From Oscillospiraceae bacterium (GTDB lineage: Bacteria > Bacillota > Clostridia > Oscillospirales > Ruminococcaceae), in assembly GCA_017513135.1 (NCBI GenBank), contig JAFWDH010000009.1:1-64000 (forward strand): DNA of 64,000 bases, read 5' to 3'. This document shows, piece by piece, positions 26,283-34,711 of this stretch (its first letter is position 1; every line of letters starts with the position of its first letter). A program made the translations under genes and the position numbers. Below the pieces are notes generated by a model, which saw only the letters and a list, made by a program, of their open reading frames with translations, had not been told where the DNA came from and did not search any database.

Positions 26283-26352
26283 AAAACAAAAAAACTCAAA
26301 GGCAGCACAGCCGATGAGCTTTTTATTTCAGCGGCAGCGATCCATGCCGCTG
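26283..26352 (-). terminator. Double terminator of the lar/nickel operon
   Basis: Two hairpins in series: CAGCGGCA/TGCCGCTG (26329-26336 and 26345-26352) followed by AAATAAAAAG, then a weaker CTCA...TGAG stem followed by TTTTTTTGTTTTT on the minus strand. Confidence 0.85.
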
Positions 26353-26358
26353 AAGAAT

Positions 26359-27072
26359 TCATAAAAGAGAAAGAGGCAGTTCCAGACAGTGTGCTTCCAG
26401 CAATTCCCTGTCATGCAGTATATCGCCGCATTCGCCGTCAGCGATAACTTTCCCTCCGTCCAGCAGCACGACTCTGGAGCATGTATCCAGGATCATATCA
26501 AGGTCATGTGACGCGATGAGCATCGTCTTGTCAAGTTTTTTTATCGTATTGATCAGGGCTCTGCGGTTTTTGGGGTCCAGCGATGAGGATGGCTCATCCA
26601 TAAGCATGACATCCGGTTCCATGGCAAGGACGGTCGCTATCGCTGCCATCCTCTTTTCTCCCCCGGATATGCGATGATTATATCTGTCCCGGAGCCTTGA
26701 TATCCCAAGATCTTCAAGCACTTTATCAGCCTGCGCTTCAGCTTCTTCTCTTGAGAGACCGTAATTCACCGGTCCGAAGATCATATCATCTATGACTTTC
26801 GGCATGAACATCTGGTTGTCCGGGTCCTGAAGAACATAGCCGACCTTCCTTCTGACATCGGCGAGTTTCTCCCTGCAGACCTCGATCCCGCTGACCGTTA
26901 TCTTTCCGGATGCTGTAAGAAGTCCTGGCACGCATTTAAGAAGGGTGCTTTTGCCGGCACCGTTCGCACCTATGAGGCCGACCTTCTCAGCGTTGCGCAC
27001 GGCAAATGTGACCTCTTCCAGCACAGGGCTGCCGCCGGGATATGAGAAACAGACATTTTCAAAGATTAACAT
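26359..27072 (-). CDS. larO: ECF nickel transporter ATPase (LarO/CbiO type)
   Basis: This 237-aa ABC ATPase has Walker A GANGAGKST (residues 35-43), the Q-loop VLQDPDNQMF typical of ECF ATPases, signature ISGGEKRMAA, Walker B VMLMDEPSSSLDP and switch His in ASHDLDM. With LarQ and LarMN it forms an ECF importer. Nickel rather than cobalt is inferred because the operon also makes the nickel-pincer cofactor. The ATG has GAGG upstream and starts nine bases after larQ. It ends the operon. Confidence 0.93.
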   Translation of the reverse strand: MLIFENVCFSYPGGSPVLEEVTFAVRNAEKVGLIGANGAGKSTLLKCVPGLLTASGKITVSGIEVCREKLADVRRKVGYVLQDPDNQMFMPKVIDDMIFGPVNYGLSREEAEAQADKVLEDLGISRLRDRYNHRISGGEKRMAAIATVLAMEPDVMLMDEPSSSLDPKNRRALINTIKKLDKTMLIASHDLDMILDTCSRVVLLDGGKVIADGECGDILHDRELLEAHCLELPLSLL

Positions 27073-27081
27073 GTAGTAACC

Positions 27082-27882
27082 TCAGATAAATAAGGATGTC
27101 AGAAATGCCGGAATATTGATGTATCTGGCTGTTACCGCAGCTATACACACGGCCAGAGTGACTGCCCATGAATATCTGCTGCTTCTCTTACCGGCAGCGT
27201 AGTGGAACTCGCCGCTGAAGCCCCTAAGCATCATTGCTTCATAAAGAGCATCAGCGCGGTCCATGGTCCGAAGAAGAAGCTGACCCAGGAAAGTCCCCCA
27301 TGCTGATATATGTATGCCCTTCTGGCCCGGCGCTCTCAGGCTGTATGCCTGAGTCATGTCAGATACTTCATCCAGCAGAACAGATGTATACCGGAATGTC
27401 AGCAGTATCAGTGATGTGATCACTCTGGGGCAGTGTATCCTGCGCAGCGCCCTGCACAGATCGTCTATCTGTGTAGTTGCCATCAGCAGGAATGAAGCCA
27501 TAAGGCAGAACACTCCTTTAAGCATAAGCGTGATCATGGAGACCATTCCCGAAGTAACAGTGATCCTGCCGATCCGGAACACCGGCACTCTGTCAAACAG
27601 GGGATTCAGCAATCCTACGGCAGCGACCAGCGGCAACACTCCTCTGAGTTTTGAGAAACATGTACTCACAGGTATCATGGCAAACTGATATCCGAGCAGA
27701 GGAAAGATCACCATGAACAAAAGGCCTGTAAGGTCATATTTATGAAAGGAAGTCGTTATAAGGATATAGACAATGGTCATGACGAGTTTTGACAAAGGGC
27801 TCAGCCTGTGATAAGGCGAATCCATTGACGCAAGTTCATCCATTGCGCGCAGATCAAGCAGTGCTCTCTCGGCATTATCCAT
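27082..27882 (-). CDS. larQ: ECF nickel transporter T component (LarQ/CbiQ type)
   Basis: This 266-aa membrane protein has five or six transmembrane segments and the T-component coupling motifs with Ala-Arg-Gly-like ends (YSLRAPGQKG and AMMLRGFSG). It links the substrate-binding LarMN to the ATPase. GGAGGG precedes the ATG. A strong hairpin lies just upstream, between larMN and larQ. Confidence 0.92.
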   Translation of the reverse strand: MDNAERALLDLRAMDELASMDSPYHRLSPLSKLVMTIVYILITTSFHKYDLTGLLFMVIFPLLGYQFAMIPVSTCFSKLRGVLPLVAAVGLLNPLFDRVPVFRIGRITVTSGMVSMITLMLKGVFCLMASFLLMATTQIDDLCRALRRIHCPRVITSLILLTFRYTSVLLDEVSDMTQAYSLRAPGQKGIHISAWGTFLGQLLLRTMDRADALYEAMMLRGFSGEFHYAAGKRSSRYSWAVTLAVCIAAVTARYINIPAFLTSLFI

Positions 27883-27907
27883 ACATCATCCCTCCTTTCA
27901 AGAAAAT

Positions 27908-27932
27908 CATGCGGCAGCAGTGCTGCCGCATG
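27908..27932 (-). terminator. Intercistronic hairpin between larMN and larQ
   Basis: Arms CATGCGGCAG and CTGCCGCATG (27908-27917 and 27923-27932) followed on the minus strand by ATTTTCTT, then the larQ ribosome site. It could be a partial terminator or an mRNA-stability element that changes the ratio of transporter parts. Confidence 0.6.
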
Positions 27933-27952
27933 CCATATATTATAGCCTTTTT

Positions 27953-29038
27953 TTACGCCGCTTTCTCAGCGTTTTTTCTGCGGAAGAATCCTCCGACGAA
28001 ACATATGACTGTTGCAAGGCAGGCAACGATCAGTGAGCCGATTATGCCGGAGACCGTAGTTCCGAGAGGGTTCTCCTCATCATTTGCGAAGGCATAGTCA
28101 GGAAGGAACGATGTGCTCTCCTGGATCTCGCCTGCTTTTTCCGAGATACTGCTGGATACGCCGAAGTCTTCCTCATCCAGTCCCATGTTCTCGGCATAGC
28201 CTTCCTCTGCGTTTCCGAAGAGCGCCCATTCCAGACCGTCCGGATTGGAGCTGGCATAGAGCGACAGTCCGCCTCCGACGATCACCGCGATCACGGCAAG
28301 GACTGCGATAGTAGTCTTCAGTGAGAGCTTGCCTGAGGATGCGCCGTCTGTATTCACTTCACGGAGCAGCTCAGGTCTCGCCTCGTACATGAACAGCAGA
28401 ACTGCAGATGTGATCAGTCCTTCCACAAGTCCGATCGCAAGGTGGATCGGGAGCATGAGTCCGAGGAAAGTTCCGAAAGGCAGTTCGGTGATACCGGAAA
28501 GAGTGGTCTCAACAGCGACCGATCCGGCACCAAGCTGCAGCGTTACAACGCACCCGAGGATGGATGCAAGGACAAGTTTGATCCTGTTAGCTGCGTCTTT
28601 CCCCTTGGATGCAAACAGGCTGCTCTTCATTATGGGTCTGTATATACAGAAATACCCGACGAAACAACCGTAGAACGCCATATTCCAAACATTCGCCCCC
28701 AGCGCCATCAGTCCTCCGTCGGCAAAGAAAAGGCATTGTATCACCAGGACCGATATCATCGACAGGAATCCCGCGTACGGTCCCAGGATCGCCGACAGCA
28801 TCATTCCTCCGCACAGGTGTCCGGATGATCCTGTTCCAGGTATGGTGTAGTTGATCATCTGGCCGGCGAAGACCAGAGCTGCAGTGACTGCCATAGTCGG
28901 TAGTCTCTTCGACGTGTCTTCAATTCCGACTTTTTCCTCCTTACGGAGTTTGTGGATGGATACGCCGGCAGCAGTGCCGGAAGCGACATACATCGTAGCC
29001 GCGACCGCAGGAGCCAGCAGAGCATCTGCCATATGCAT
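27953..29038 (-). CDS. larM: ECF nickel transporter S component, fused M and N parts
   Basis: This 361-aa membrane protein begins MHMADALLAP, the N-terminal Met-His-Met that coordinates nickel or cobalt in CbiM/NikM. It has the GHLCGGMMLSAILGP pore region and the 'PDGLEW' segment (near residue 268) plus two more membrane helices of the N component, so M and N are one chain. GAGGAGG precedes the ATG. It sits between larC and larQ in the operon. Confidence 0.93.
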   Translation of the reverse strand: MHMADALLAPAVAATMYVASGTAAGVSIHKLRKEEKVGIEDTSKRLPTMAVTAALVFAGQMINYTIPGTGSSGHLCGGMMLSAILGPYAGFLSMISVLVIQCLFFADGGLMALGANVWNMAFYGCFVGYFCIYRPIMKSSLFASKGKDAANRIKLVLASILGCVVTLQLGAGSVAVETTLSGITELPFGTFLGLMLPIHLAIGLVEGLITSAVLLFMYEARPELLREVNTDGASSGKLSLKTTIAVLAVIAVIVGGGLSLYASSNPDGLEWALFGNAEEGYAENMGLDEEDFGVSSSISEKAGEIQESTSFLPDYAFANDEENPLGTTVSGIIGSLIVACLATVICFVGGFFRRKNAEKAA

Positions 29039-29066
29039 GGTTCTTCCTCCTCACATAAACAGGGTA

Positions 29067-30356
29067 TTATTCATTGATATCCCTGAGGACATCATTTATC
29101 GACATACCATTCTCAGAAGCGATCCTGGACAGATCATCGTACTCGAACTTTTCCCTGGTCACTCCGTATCCGGCGGAGACTTTTTTTCTTACGTCGCCGA
29201 ACTTCGTCTTAACTGTCTCTATCCTTCTTTCAAGCGTATATCTGCGGCTTATGTTTTCACGGATTCCGAGAGTCGTGGAATGCCTGAAGATGAGCTCGAT
29301 TATCCTGTCTTTGTCGGATTCTCTTGTCATAACACTGATGAGGGTACCGGGTCTGGACTTCTTCATTCCGATCGGGACCGTATAGACTTCCAGCGCTCCT
29401 GCGCTGAAAAGAGTCTCTGTCAGGAAACCGATCTGTTCTGCTGTCATATCGTCCACATTGAGCGACAGTTCGGCAACAGTGTCGCCTGAAGTCCCTGTAT
29501 CCCCCAACATAGCTCTGACACAGTTGGCCGCTTCGAAATCCTTGTTTCCCATGCCGTACCCTACGGCACTCACTCTCATGGGAGGCATATCTCCGAATGA
29601 CGTCACAAAATGCCTGAGAAGCGCTGCTCCGGTAGGTGTGCAGAGTTCTCCCTGAATGCGTCCGCCGTAGATCGGCACGTCCCTTAGTATATAGGCAGTC
29701 GCCGGAGCGGGCACAGGCAGCAAGCCGTGGGCGCAGCGGACCTTTCCGCTTCCGACATGGACAGGTGAGCAAATGACCTGCTGCGGCGAGAGGATGTCCA
29801 TGAGCAGACAAACCGCTGTGACATCTGCTACCGCGTCCATGGTTCCGACTTCATGGAAGTGAATCTGATCCATGTCTACGCCGTGTACATGGCTCTCCGC
29901 TTCCCCTATCAGACTGTATACAGCCATTACATCGTCCTTGACATTTTCAGGCAGGTCCAGATGTCCCCTGACTATATGTTCAATGTCATGAAGGCCGCTG
30001 TGGCTGTGAGTGTGCGAATGATCATGCCCGTGATCATGATCGTGCCCGAAGTCATGATCGTGATCGTGACCGTGCTCATGATCATGTGCATGTTCGTGGT
30101 CGTGCTCGTGGTCATGATGGTGATGCATGAACATCTCTTCCGCCTCTTCAGTCCCGTCCACCAGGACCGATACATGGGTACCGGTGATACCGCACTTTAC
30201 GGAAGGCTTCACCTCGAATCGGACACCCGGTATACCGAGAGAGTTGACCTTTTCTATAAAATCCATGCGCTGATCTTCACTGAGAAGTTCAAGAAGCGCG
30301 GCTGTCAGCATATCGCCTGCCGCTCCCATCCCGCAGTCCAGATATATAGTCTTCAT
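29067..30356 (-). CDS. larC: LarC, nickel insertion enzyme for the nickel-pincer cofactor
   Basis: This 429-aa protein has the LarC start MKTIYLDCGMGAAGDM and the conserved VCLLMDIL...CSPVHVGSGKVRCAHGLLPVPAPATAYIL region. LarC inserts Ni into the thiocarboxylated pyridinium cofactor using CTP. In L. plantarum the protein is made by a frameshift between larC1 and larC2; here it is one unbroken frame. Residues 78-120 are an exceptional His/Asp/Glu stretch (HHHHDHEHDH..., about 20 His), likely a nickel store. The ATG overlaps the larB stop by four bases (ATGA). Confidence 0.95.
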   Translation of the reverse strand: MKTIYLDCGMGAAGDMLTAALLELLSEDQRMDFIEKVNSLGIPGVRFEVKPSVKCGITGTHVSVLVDGTEEAEEMFMHHHHDHEHDHEHAHDHEHGHDHDHDFGHDHDHGHDHSHTHSHSGLHDIEHIVRGHLDLPENVKDDVMAVYSLIGEAESHVHGVDMDQIHFHEVGTMDAVADVTAVCLLMDILSPQQVICSPVHVGSGKVRCAHGLLPVPAPATAYILRDVPIYGGRIQGELCTPTGAALLRHFVTSFGDMPPMRVSAVGYGMGNKDFEAANCVRAMLGDTGTSGDTVAELSLNVDDMTAEQIGFLTETLFSAGALEVYTVPIGMKKSRPGTLISVMTRESDKDRIIELIFRHSTTLGIRENISRRYTLERRIETVKTKFGDVRKKVSAGYGVTREKFEYDDLSRIASENGMSINDVLRDINE

Positions 30357-31108
30357 TTTTTAGTCTCCATATGGTTTATCATGGATGCGAGATACCCTGC
30401 CCCGAACCCGTTGTCTATATTAACTACTGAAACTCCGCTCGCGCAGGAGTTGAGCATTGCGAGCAGTGCTGAGAGCCCATTGAATGACGCTCCGTATCCC
30501 ACACTAGTTGGCACCGCGATGACCGGGCAGTCCGCGAGGCCGCCGATCACGCTGGCGAGGGCTCCTTCCATACCGGCGATCGCCACGATGACGCTGGCGC
30601 TCATTATATCATCCATATGGGAGAGCGTTCTGTGCAGTCCGGCTACCCCTACATCGTAGAGTCTGGTCACCCTGTTGCCGTGAACTTCCGCCGTGAGGGC
30701 CGCCTCCTCGGCGACCGGGATATCGGACGTTCCTCCGGTAGCCACGACTATGGTGCCTATTCCGCTGGGCTCCGGCATTTTCCCTATGATGCCTATCCTG
30801 GCATCAGTCCGGTAATCCATCTCATGTTTGAGACTTACCTGTTTGGCCTGCTCGGCGGAAAGCCTGGTCACCAGAATGGTGGGCACCCCGTTGTCTTTCA
30901 TAACATCCAGGATCTTTACGATCTGTTCGGGTGTCTTTCCTGCTCCGTATATGACTTCGGGAGCTCCCTGTCTGATCGCCCTGTGCAGGTCCACCTTCGC
31001 GAAGCCTATATCCTCAAAAGGCTGTTTTTTTATGGTGAGGAGCGCTTCATCCACGGATATATCGCCGTTCCTCAGCGCTTCAAGTGTTTTCTTTATATCG
31101 TTGTCCAT
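30353..31108 (-). CDS. larB: LarB, pyridinium-3,5-biscarboxylate synthase
   Basis: This 251-aa protein has a helical N-terminus and a PurE-like C-terminal domain, with VVATGGTSDIPVAEEA and MEGALASVIGGL as conserved blocks. LarB carboxylates and hydrolyses nicotinic acid adenine dinucleotide, the first step of nickel-pincer cofactor synthesis. It overlaps larE by one base (TAATG) and larC by four, so all three are translationally coupled. Confidence 0.95.
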   Translation of the reverse strand: MDNDIKKTLEALRNGDISVDEALLTIKKQPFEDIGFAKVDLHRAIRQGAPEVIYGAGKTPEQIVKILDVMKDNGVPTILVTRLSAEQAKQVSLKHEMDYRTDARIGIIGKMPEPSGIGTIVVATGGTSDIPVAEEAALTAEVHGNRVTRLYDVGVAGLHRTLSHMDDIMSASVIVAIAGMEGALASVIGGLADCPVIAVPTSVGYGASFNGLSALLAMLNSCASGVSVVNIDNGFGAGYLASMINHMETKK

Positions 31109-31851
31109 TACCGCACCTCCAGATCGAGCGAGATCTTATCGTAGTATTCTTTCAGTTTTGTAAGTATCTCAGAACGTTTATCTGCGATCCTGGCAAACTG
31201 ACCGGAAGGTATCTGTATGAGTGCGTCCCTTCCTCTCATCCTCACTCTGAAATCAGTGAATCCCAGCGAGAACAGATAATCCTCTGCCTTCTCCGTTGCG
31301 GTAAGCTTTTCAGCTGTGATCTCTTCACCGGTCCTGATCCTGGTGGCAAGACAGGCGTATGCCGGTTTGTCCCATGTGAACAGTCCCGCTTTCCTGGAGA
31401 GCTGTCTGATCATGTCCTTTGTCAGCCCGCATTCCCTCAGCGGAGACCTGACTTCGAGCTCTCTGAGCGCTTTCATCCCGGGCCGGTCACCCTCGTCATC
31501 TGAAGCGTTCGTCCCGTCCAGTATGAGCGTGTATCCGTCTTCCGCAGCTGCCTTCAGGATGTTTCCGAATATGGCCTGCTTGCAGTAATAGCATCTGTCG
31601 GAGGGATTCTCCCTTACCTTCTCATCAGCGAGAACATCGACCTCGATGACCTTTACCCTTGCCCCGATCTGATCTGCCAGCCTCATTGCGTCGTTCATCT
31701 CGAACATTGGCTGGAATGCGGATTTCACGTAATAGCCGGTCACATCAGCCCCGGCTTCTATGCCGGCATACAGCAGATATGAGGAGTCTACTCCCCCTGA
31801 GAATGCGACCGCCGCTCTGTTGTTTTCTCTGAAAAAGTTGCTTAAGTCCAT
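31108..31851 (-). CDS. larE: LarE, sulfur transferase for the nickel-pincer cofactor
   Basis: This 247-aa protein is a PP-loop ATP pyrophosphatase with SGGVDSS at residues 18-24. LarE activates and thiolates the cofactor precursor; in L. plantarum its own Cys176 is the sulfur donor, and Cys167 here (PAYACLATRI) is the likely equivalent. Cys87 and Cys90 (CYYC) could matter too. It is the first gene of the operon. Its leader holds a terminator hairpin and a palindrome described separately. The ribosome site is weak (AGAGAAAG). Confidence 0.94.
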   Translation of the reverse strand: MDLSNFFRENNRAAVAFSGGVDSSYLLYAGIEAGADVTGYYVKSAFQPMFEMNDAMRLADQIGARVKVIEVDVLADEKVRENPSDRCYYCKQAIFGNILKAAAEDGYTLILDGTNASDDEGDRPGMKALRELEVRSPLRECGLTKDMIRQLSRKAGLFTWDKPAYACLATRIRTGEEITAEKLTATEKAEDYLFSLGFTDFRVRMRGRDALIQIPSGQFARIADKRSEILTKLKEYYDKISLDLEVR

Positions 31852-31876
31852 AGCTTTCTCTTCTTTCTTTTACAGT

Positions 31877-31921
31877 AAAAAAAGAAGACGTGTCACCCTT
31901 CTGGATGATGACATGCCTTCT
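31877..31921 (-). terminator. Terminator-like hairpin in the lar-operon leader
   Basis: On the minus strand, AGAAGGC-a-TGTCA pairs with TGACA-c-GTCTTCT (12 pairs, one mismatch, one G-U), followed at once by TTTTTTT (31877-31883). It ends about 25 bases before the larE ATG, so read-through must be allowed for the operon to be expressed. An upstream GAAGAC (about 31984-31989) could compete for the 3' arm. Confidence 0.6.
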
Positions 31922-31960
31922 GTGCACGTACTTATTTAAAATAGAATGTATTACCAGTAT

Positions 31961-31976
31961 TGAGACTTCAGTCTCA
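31961..31976. promoter_or_regulatory. Perfect 16-base palindrome in larE leader (candidate operator)
   Basis: TGAGACT-TC-AGTCTCA is a perfect inverted repeat with seven-base arms. It lies between the predicted larE promoter and the leader terminator. Lar genes in L. plantarum are controlled through a palindromic Lar box; whether this plays that part is not known. Confidence 0.45.
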
Positions 31977-32190
31977 GATGCGTGTCTTCATGTACCGCTA
32001 TAAAAGAATAACATCCGGGTCATATCCGTGTCAATCATCGGATCTTTCACGATTGATCAGATGAGCCCGTATTTATGTCACCGGAATGTACAAAAAGATA
32101 ATACCGTAAACAGTCTCTAATGCTGCTGAAATGTGCTATTATTTAGGGTAAGGTACTCAAAATAAGAGTCTTCGGACACTGGAGGGCATT

Positions 32191-33369
32191 ATGAAGTATA
32201 ACTTTGATGAAGTAGTGGACCGCGTCCATGAGGACGGGAGTTACTCCAGCAAATGGAGCAACAATGAGAGAATGGCCAAGATGTTCCTGACCGACAAGCT
32301 TCCGGAAGACAGGCTTTGCTTTTTCCTGGCGGATATGGATTTCAGATGCGCTCCGGAACTGACCGCGGCTCTTGTAAAGGAAGCTCAGCACGGCATCTTC
32401 GGATACTCTTCCGTGCCTGATGAGTACTATCAGGCCGTATGCCGCTGGATGAGAGACCGCTTCGGAATGGAAGTCAAGCCTGAGGAGATCACTACGGCGC
32501 GCGGAGCTCACTCCGCGATCGTGAACGCGATCGAAAAGCTAACCAAGCCCGGAGACGGGATCATAGTTCCCCAGCCTACCTACTATTACAGTGACGACGT
32601 AAAGGGAGTAGACAGATATTATGTCGGCTTCCAGATGAAGAACGATAACGGATATTACACCTTCGACTGGGATACCTTTGAAGCTCTGTGCAAGGAGCCG
32701 CAGAACACTATGGCGATATTCCAGCAGCCTCACAATCCCACCGGACGCGCCTGGACAGACGATGAGATAAGAAGGTTTGCCTCTATCTGCCGCGAGAACA
32801 ACGTTATCATGCTGAGCGATGACGTGCACATGGATATCAAGAGGAAGGATGTTGAGATCCATCCGTTCATCAAGGTAGTCGGTCCTGAAGGAATAGTGAT
32901 GGTCACCGGCATCAACAAGACCTTCAACCTGGCCGGGCTCGCAGTCACCAACGTGATCATCCAGGATCCCGCTATCCGCGAAAAAATGGGACGCTCCTGG
33001 TCCAGTATGTCGCCTTTCGGCATCCGCGCATGCATCTCAGCCTATACAGAGTGCGACGAATGGCTGGATCAGCTCAACGACTATCTCGATGACTGTATAG
33101 ATTATGTCGTGGACCGCTTCCACAATGAGCTTCCCAAGGTAAAGGTCTGGAAACCGGAAGGAACCTACATCCTCTGGCTGGACTTCACCGACTGCGGTTT
33201 CACCAATGAAGAACTGGACGAGAGGATAGCCGGCAAGGCTCACATCGGCTTCTCAGACGGTGCCGGACTTGAGCCCCCTGCAGGAACTCTGTTCCGCAGG
33301 ATGTGCATCACATGTCCCAAGAGCGTTCTGAAGGATGCCATGGACCGTCTGGTCTCCGTGCTGAAGTGA
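32191..33369 (+). CDS. MalY/PatB-type PLP-dependent C-S lyase
   Basis: This 392-aa fold-type I aminotransferase-like protein has HNPTGRAWT, SDDVHMDI and the PLP lysine at residue 243 in TGINKTFNLAGL, with features of the MalY/PatB group (KWSNNERMAKMF, LADMDFRCAPEL). These enzymes usually cleave cystathionine or cysteine conjugates (C-S beta-lyase). GGAGG precedes the ATG. It stands alone, ended by a strong terminator. Confidence 0.9.
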   Translation: MKYNFDEVVDRVHEDGSYSSKWSNNERMAKMFLTDKLPEDRLCFFLADMDFRCAPELTAALVKEAQHGIFGYSSVPDEYYQAVCRWMRDRFGMEVKPEEITTARGAHSAIVNAIEKLTKPGDGIIVPQPTYYYSDDVKGVDRYYVGFQMKNDNGYYTFDWDTFEALCKEPQNTMAIFQQPHNPTGRAWTDDEIRRFASICRENNVIMLSDDVHMDIKRKDVEIHPFIKVVGPEGIVMVTGINKTFNLAGLAVTNVIIQDPAIREKMGRSWSSMSPFGIRACISAYTECDEWLDQLNDYLDDCIDYVVDRFHNELPKVKVWKPEGTYILWLDFTDCGFTNEELDERIAGKAHIGFSDGAGLEPPAGTLFRRMCITCPKSVLKDAMDRLVSVLK

Positions 33370-33392
33370 TAAAACAAATACTGCAGATGACG

Positions 33393-33427
33393 AAAGCCGC
33401 TTTCCTGAGAAAGCGGCTTTTTTTGTA
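33393..33427 (+). terminator. Intrinsic terminator of the MalY-like gene
   Basis: Arms AAAGCCGCTTTC (33393-33404) and GAAAGCGGCTTT (33409-33420) followed by TTTT. Confidence 0.93.
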
Positions 33428-33455
33428 TTCGAATCCTGTCCTCTACAGGAGTTCT

Positions 33456-34367
33456 TCACTCCATTTCAGAGATATACTTGATCGCTTCCGTAGCGGCCAT
33501 TGCGCCGTCTGCTGTCGCTGTGACCAGCTGACGCAGCAGTTTTACCCGGTTGTCACCCGCCGCAAATATCCCGGGAGTGCTTGTATGGCAGTCCTCCCCC
33601 GCCATAACGTAACCTGCGTCATCAAGCGTCACCAGAGAAGCGAAGTTCTGGTTCTCCGGTATCCTTCCGACAGCCACGAAAAGGCCGTTGAGTTCGATGG
33701 TGCGTACGCTACCGTCAACGTTGTTCGTCACTTCAATAGCCGTAAGTCTCTTCTCAGCTATCAGACGCGTGACATTGGAATTGTATACTATCTCAACGTT
33801 CGGCCTCTCCATCAGTTTTGTCGCGGTAGTGGCTTCGCCTCTGAAACTGTCACGGCGGTGTATCAGATACACCTTTGCCGCCAGATCCGCCAGATAGAGC
33901 GCGTCTTCAAGCGCGGTATTTCCGCCCCCGACGACTGCCACTGTCTTGTTGCGGTAGAAATTTCCGTCGCATGTGGCGCAGTATGATATGCCTCTGCCGA
34001 CCAGGCGGTCCTCCTCGTCCAGACCAAGCTTGCGGTTCTCCGAGCCGGTCGCTATGATCACAGCCTTGGCCTCGTATGTGTTTTTGGCGGTAACGACTTT
34101 CTTAATGTTACCGTCTGTCTCTATTCCGACAGCCTTCTCGAAAATGAACTCAGCTCCGAGATTCTTTGCCTGGTTATGGAGCTTCTCAGAGAAATCAAAT
34201 CCTGAGATGTGCTCCTCTGCCGGATAGTTCTCTATGTCGGGCGTGTTGATGATCTGACCTCCGCAGGCCAGCGCTTCAAGCACCATTACCGATCTTGCTG
34301 CGCGCCGGGCATATATGGCCGCAGTCATTCCTGCAGGTCCCGCGCCGATAATGATGATATCATACAT
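33456..34367 (-). CDS. trxB: Thioredoxin reductase
   Basis: This 303-aa flavoprotein has the FAD motif GAGPAGMTAAIYA (residues 8-20), the redox pair C130-A-T-C133 in ISYCATCDG, the NADPH motif VVGGGNTALEDA and the final FAAGDNRVKLLRQLVTA. It reduces thioredoxin with NADPH. It starts three bases after the trxA stop with GGAGG upstream, so the two are co-translated. Confidence 0.97.
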   Translation of the reverse strand: MYDIIIIGAGPAGMTAAIYARRAARSVMVLEALACGGQIINTPDIENYPAEEHISGFDFSEKLHNQAKNLGAEFIFEKAVGIETDGNIKKVVTAKNTYEAKAVIIATGSENRKLGLDEEDRLVGRGISYCATCDGNFYRNKTVAVVGGGNTALEDALYLADLAAKVYLIHRRDSFRGEATTATKLMERPNVEIVYNSNVTRLIAEKRLTAIEVTNNVDGSVRTIELNGLFVAVGRIPENQNFASLVTLDDAGYVMAGEDCHTSTPGIFAAGDNRVKLLRQLVTATADGAMAATEAIKYISEME

Positions 34368-34370
34368 CGC

Positions 34371-34682
34371 TCAGCCCTCCAGCAACGCGCTGATATTATC
34401 CCTGCTGATGAGTCCTACGCTGCGGTCAGCTTCTGCTCCGTTCTTGAAAAGCACGAGACACGGGATAGCTGTCACATCATATTCGTCAGCGAGGTCGCTC
34501 TCCTCATCGATATCTATGGAGACGATCTTGTAGTTATGCTCACCTTCCGCAAACTCCTCGAGTATGGGGTGCATGGCGCGGCAAGGTCCGCACCAGCTCG
34601 CGTTGAAATCTGCGAGCACCGGCACTTCCGCCTTCAGAACTTCGTTTTCAAAATTATCCTGAGTCACTGTTATGATAGCCAT
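34371..34682 (-). CDS. trxA: Thioredoxin
   Basis: This 103-aa protein has the active site WCGPC (Cys31, Cys34) and the cis-Pro motif TAIPCLVLFKNG. It passes electrons from TrxB to target disulfides and probably to the peroxidase encoded just upstream. The order gpx-trxA-trxB makes a self-contained peroxide-reducing operon. Confidence 0.97.
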   Translation of the reverse strand: MAIITVTQDNFENEVLKAEVPVLADFNASWCGPCRAMHPILEEFAEGEHNYKIVSIDIDEESDLADEYDVTAIPCLVLFKNGAEADRSVGLISRDNISALLEG

Positions 34683-34711
34683 TTTAAACCTCTTTCTTTT
34701 ATGTGCCTTGA

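Larger units (their letters stand above)
31852..32190. promoter_or_regulatory. Divergent region with lar-operon leader
   Basis: This 339-base gap serves larE leftward and the MalY-like gene rightward. For larE, TTGACA, an 18-base spacer and TATTCT lie on the minus strand near 32010-32035. Downstream come the palindrome at 31961-31976 and the terminator at 31877-31921. For the MalY-like gene a TATTAT lies about 45 bases before the ATG. I found no NiCo riboswitch core. Confidence 0.5.

Noticed and set aside
29990-30130. Repeated GATCATGATCGTG-like units resembling a short repeat array
   Set aside because: These encode the His-Asp stretch of LarC in frame; there are no spacers, so it is not a CRISPR array.
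31852-32040. NiCo riboswitch upstream of the lar operon
   Set aside because: The leader lacks the four-way-junction core sequences I know for NiCo aptamers, although a terminator hairpin is present.
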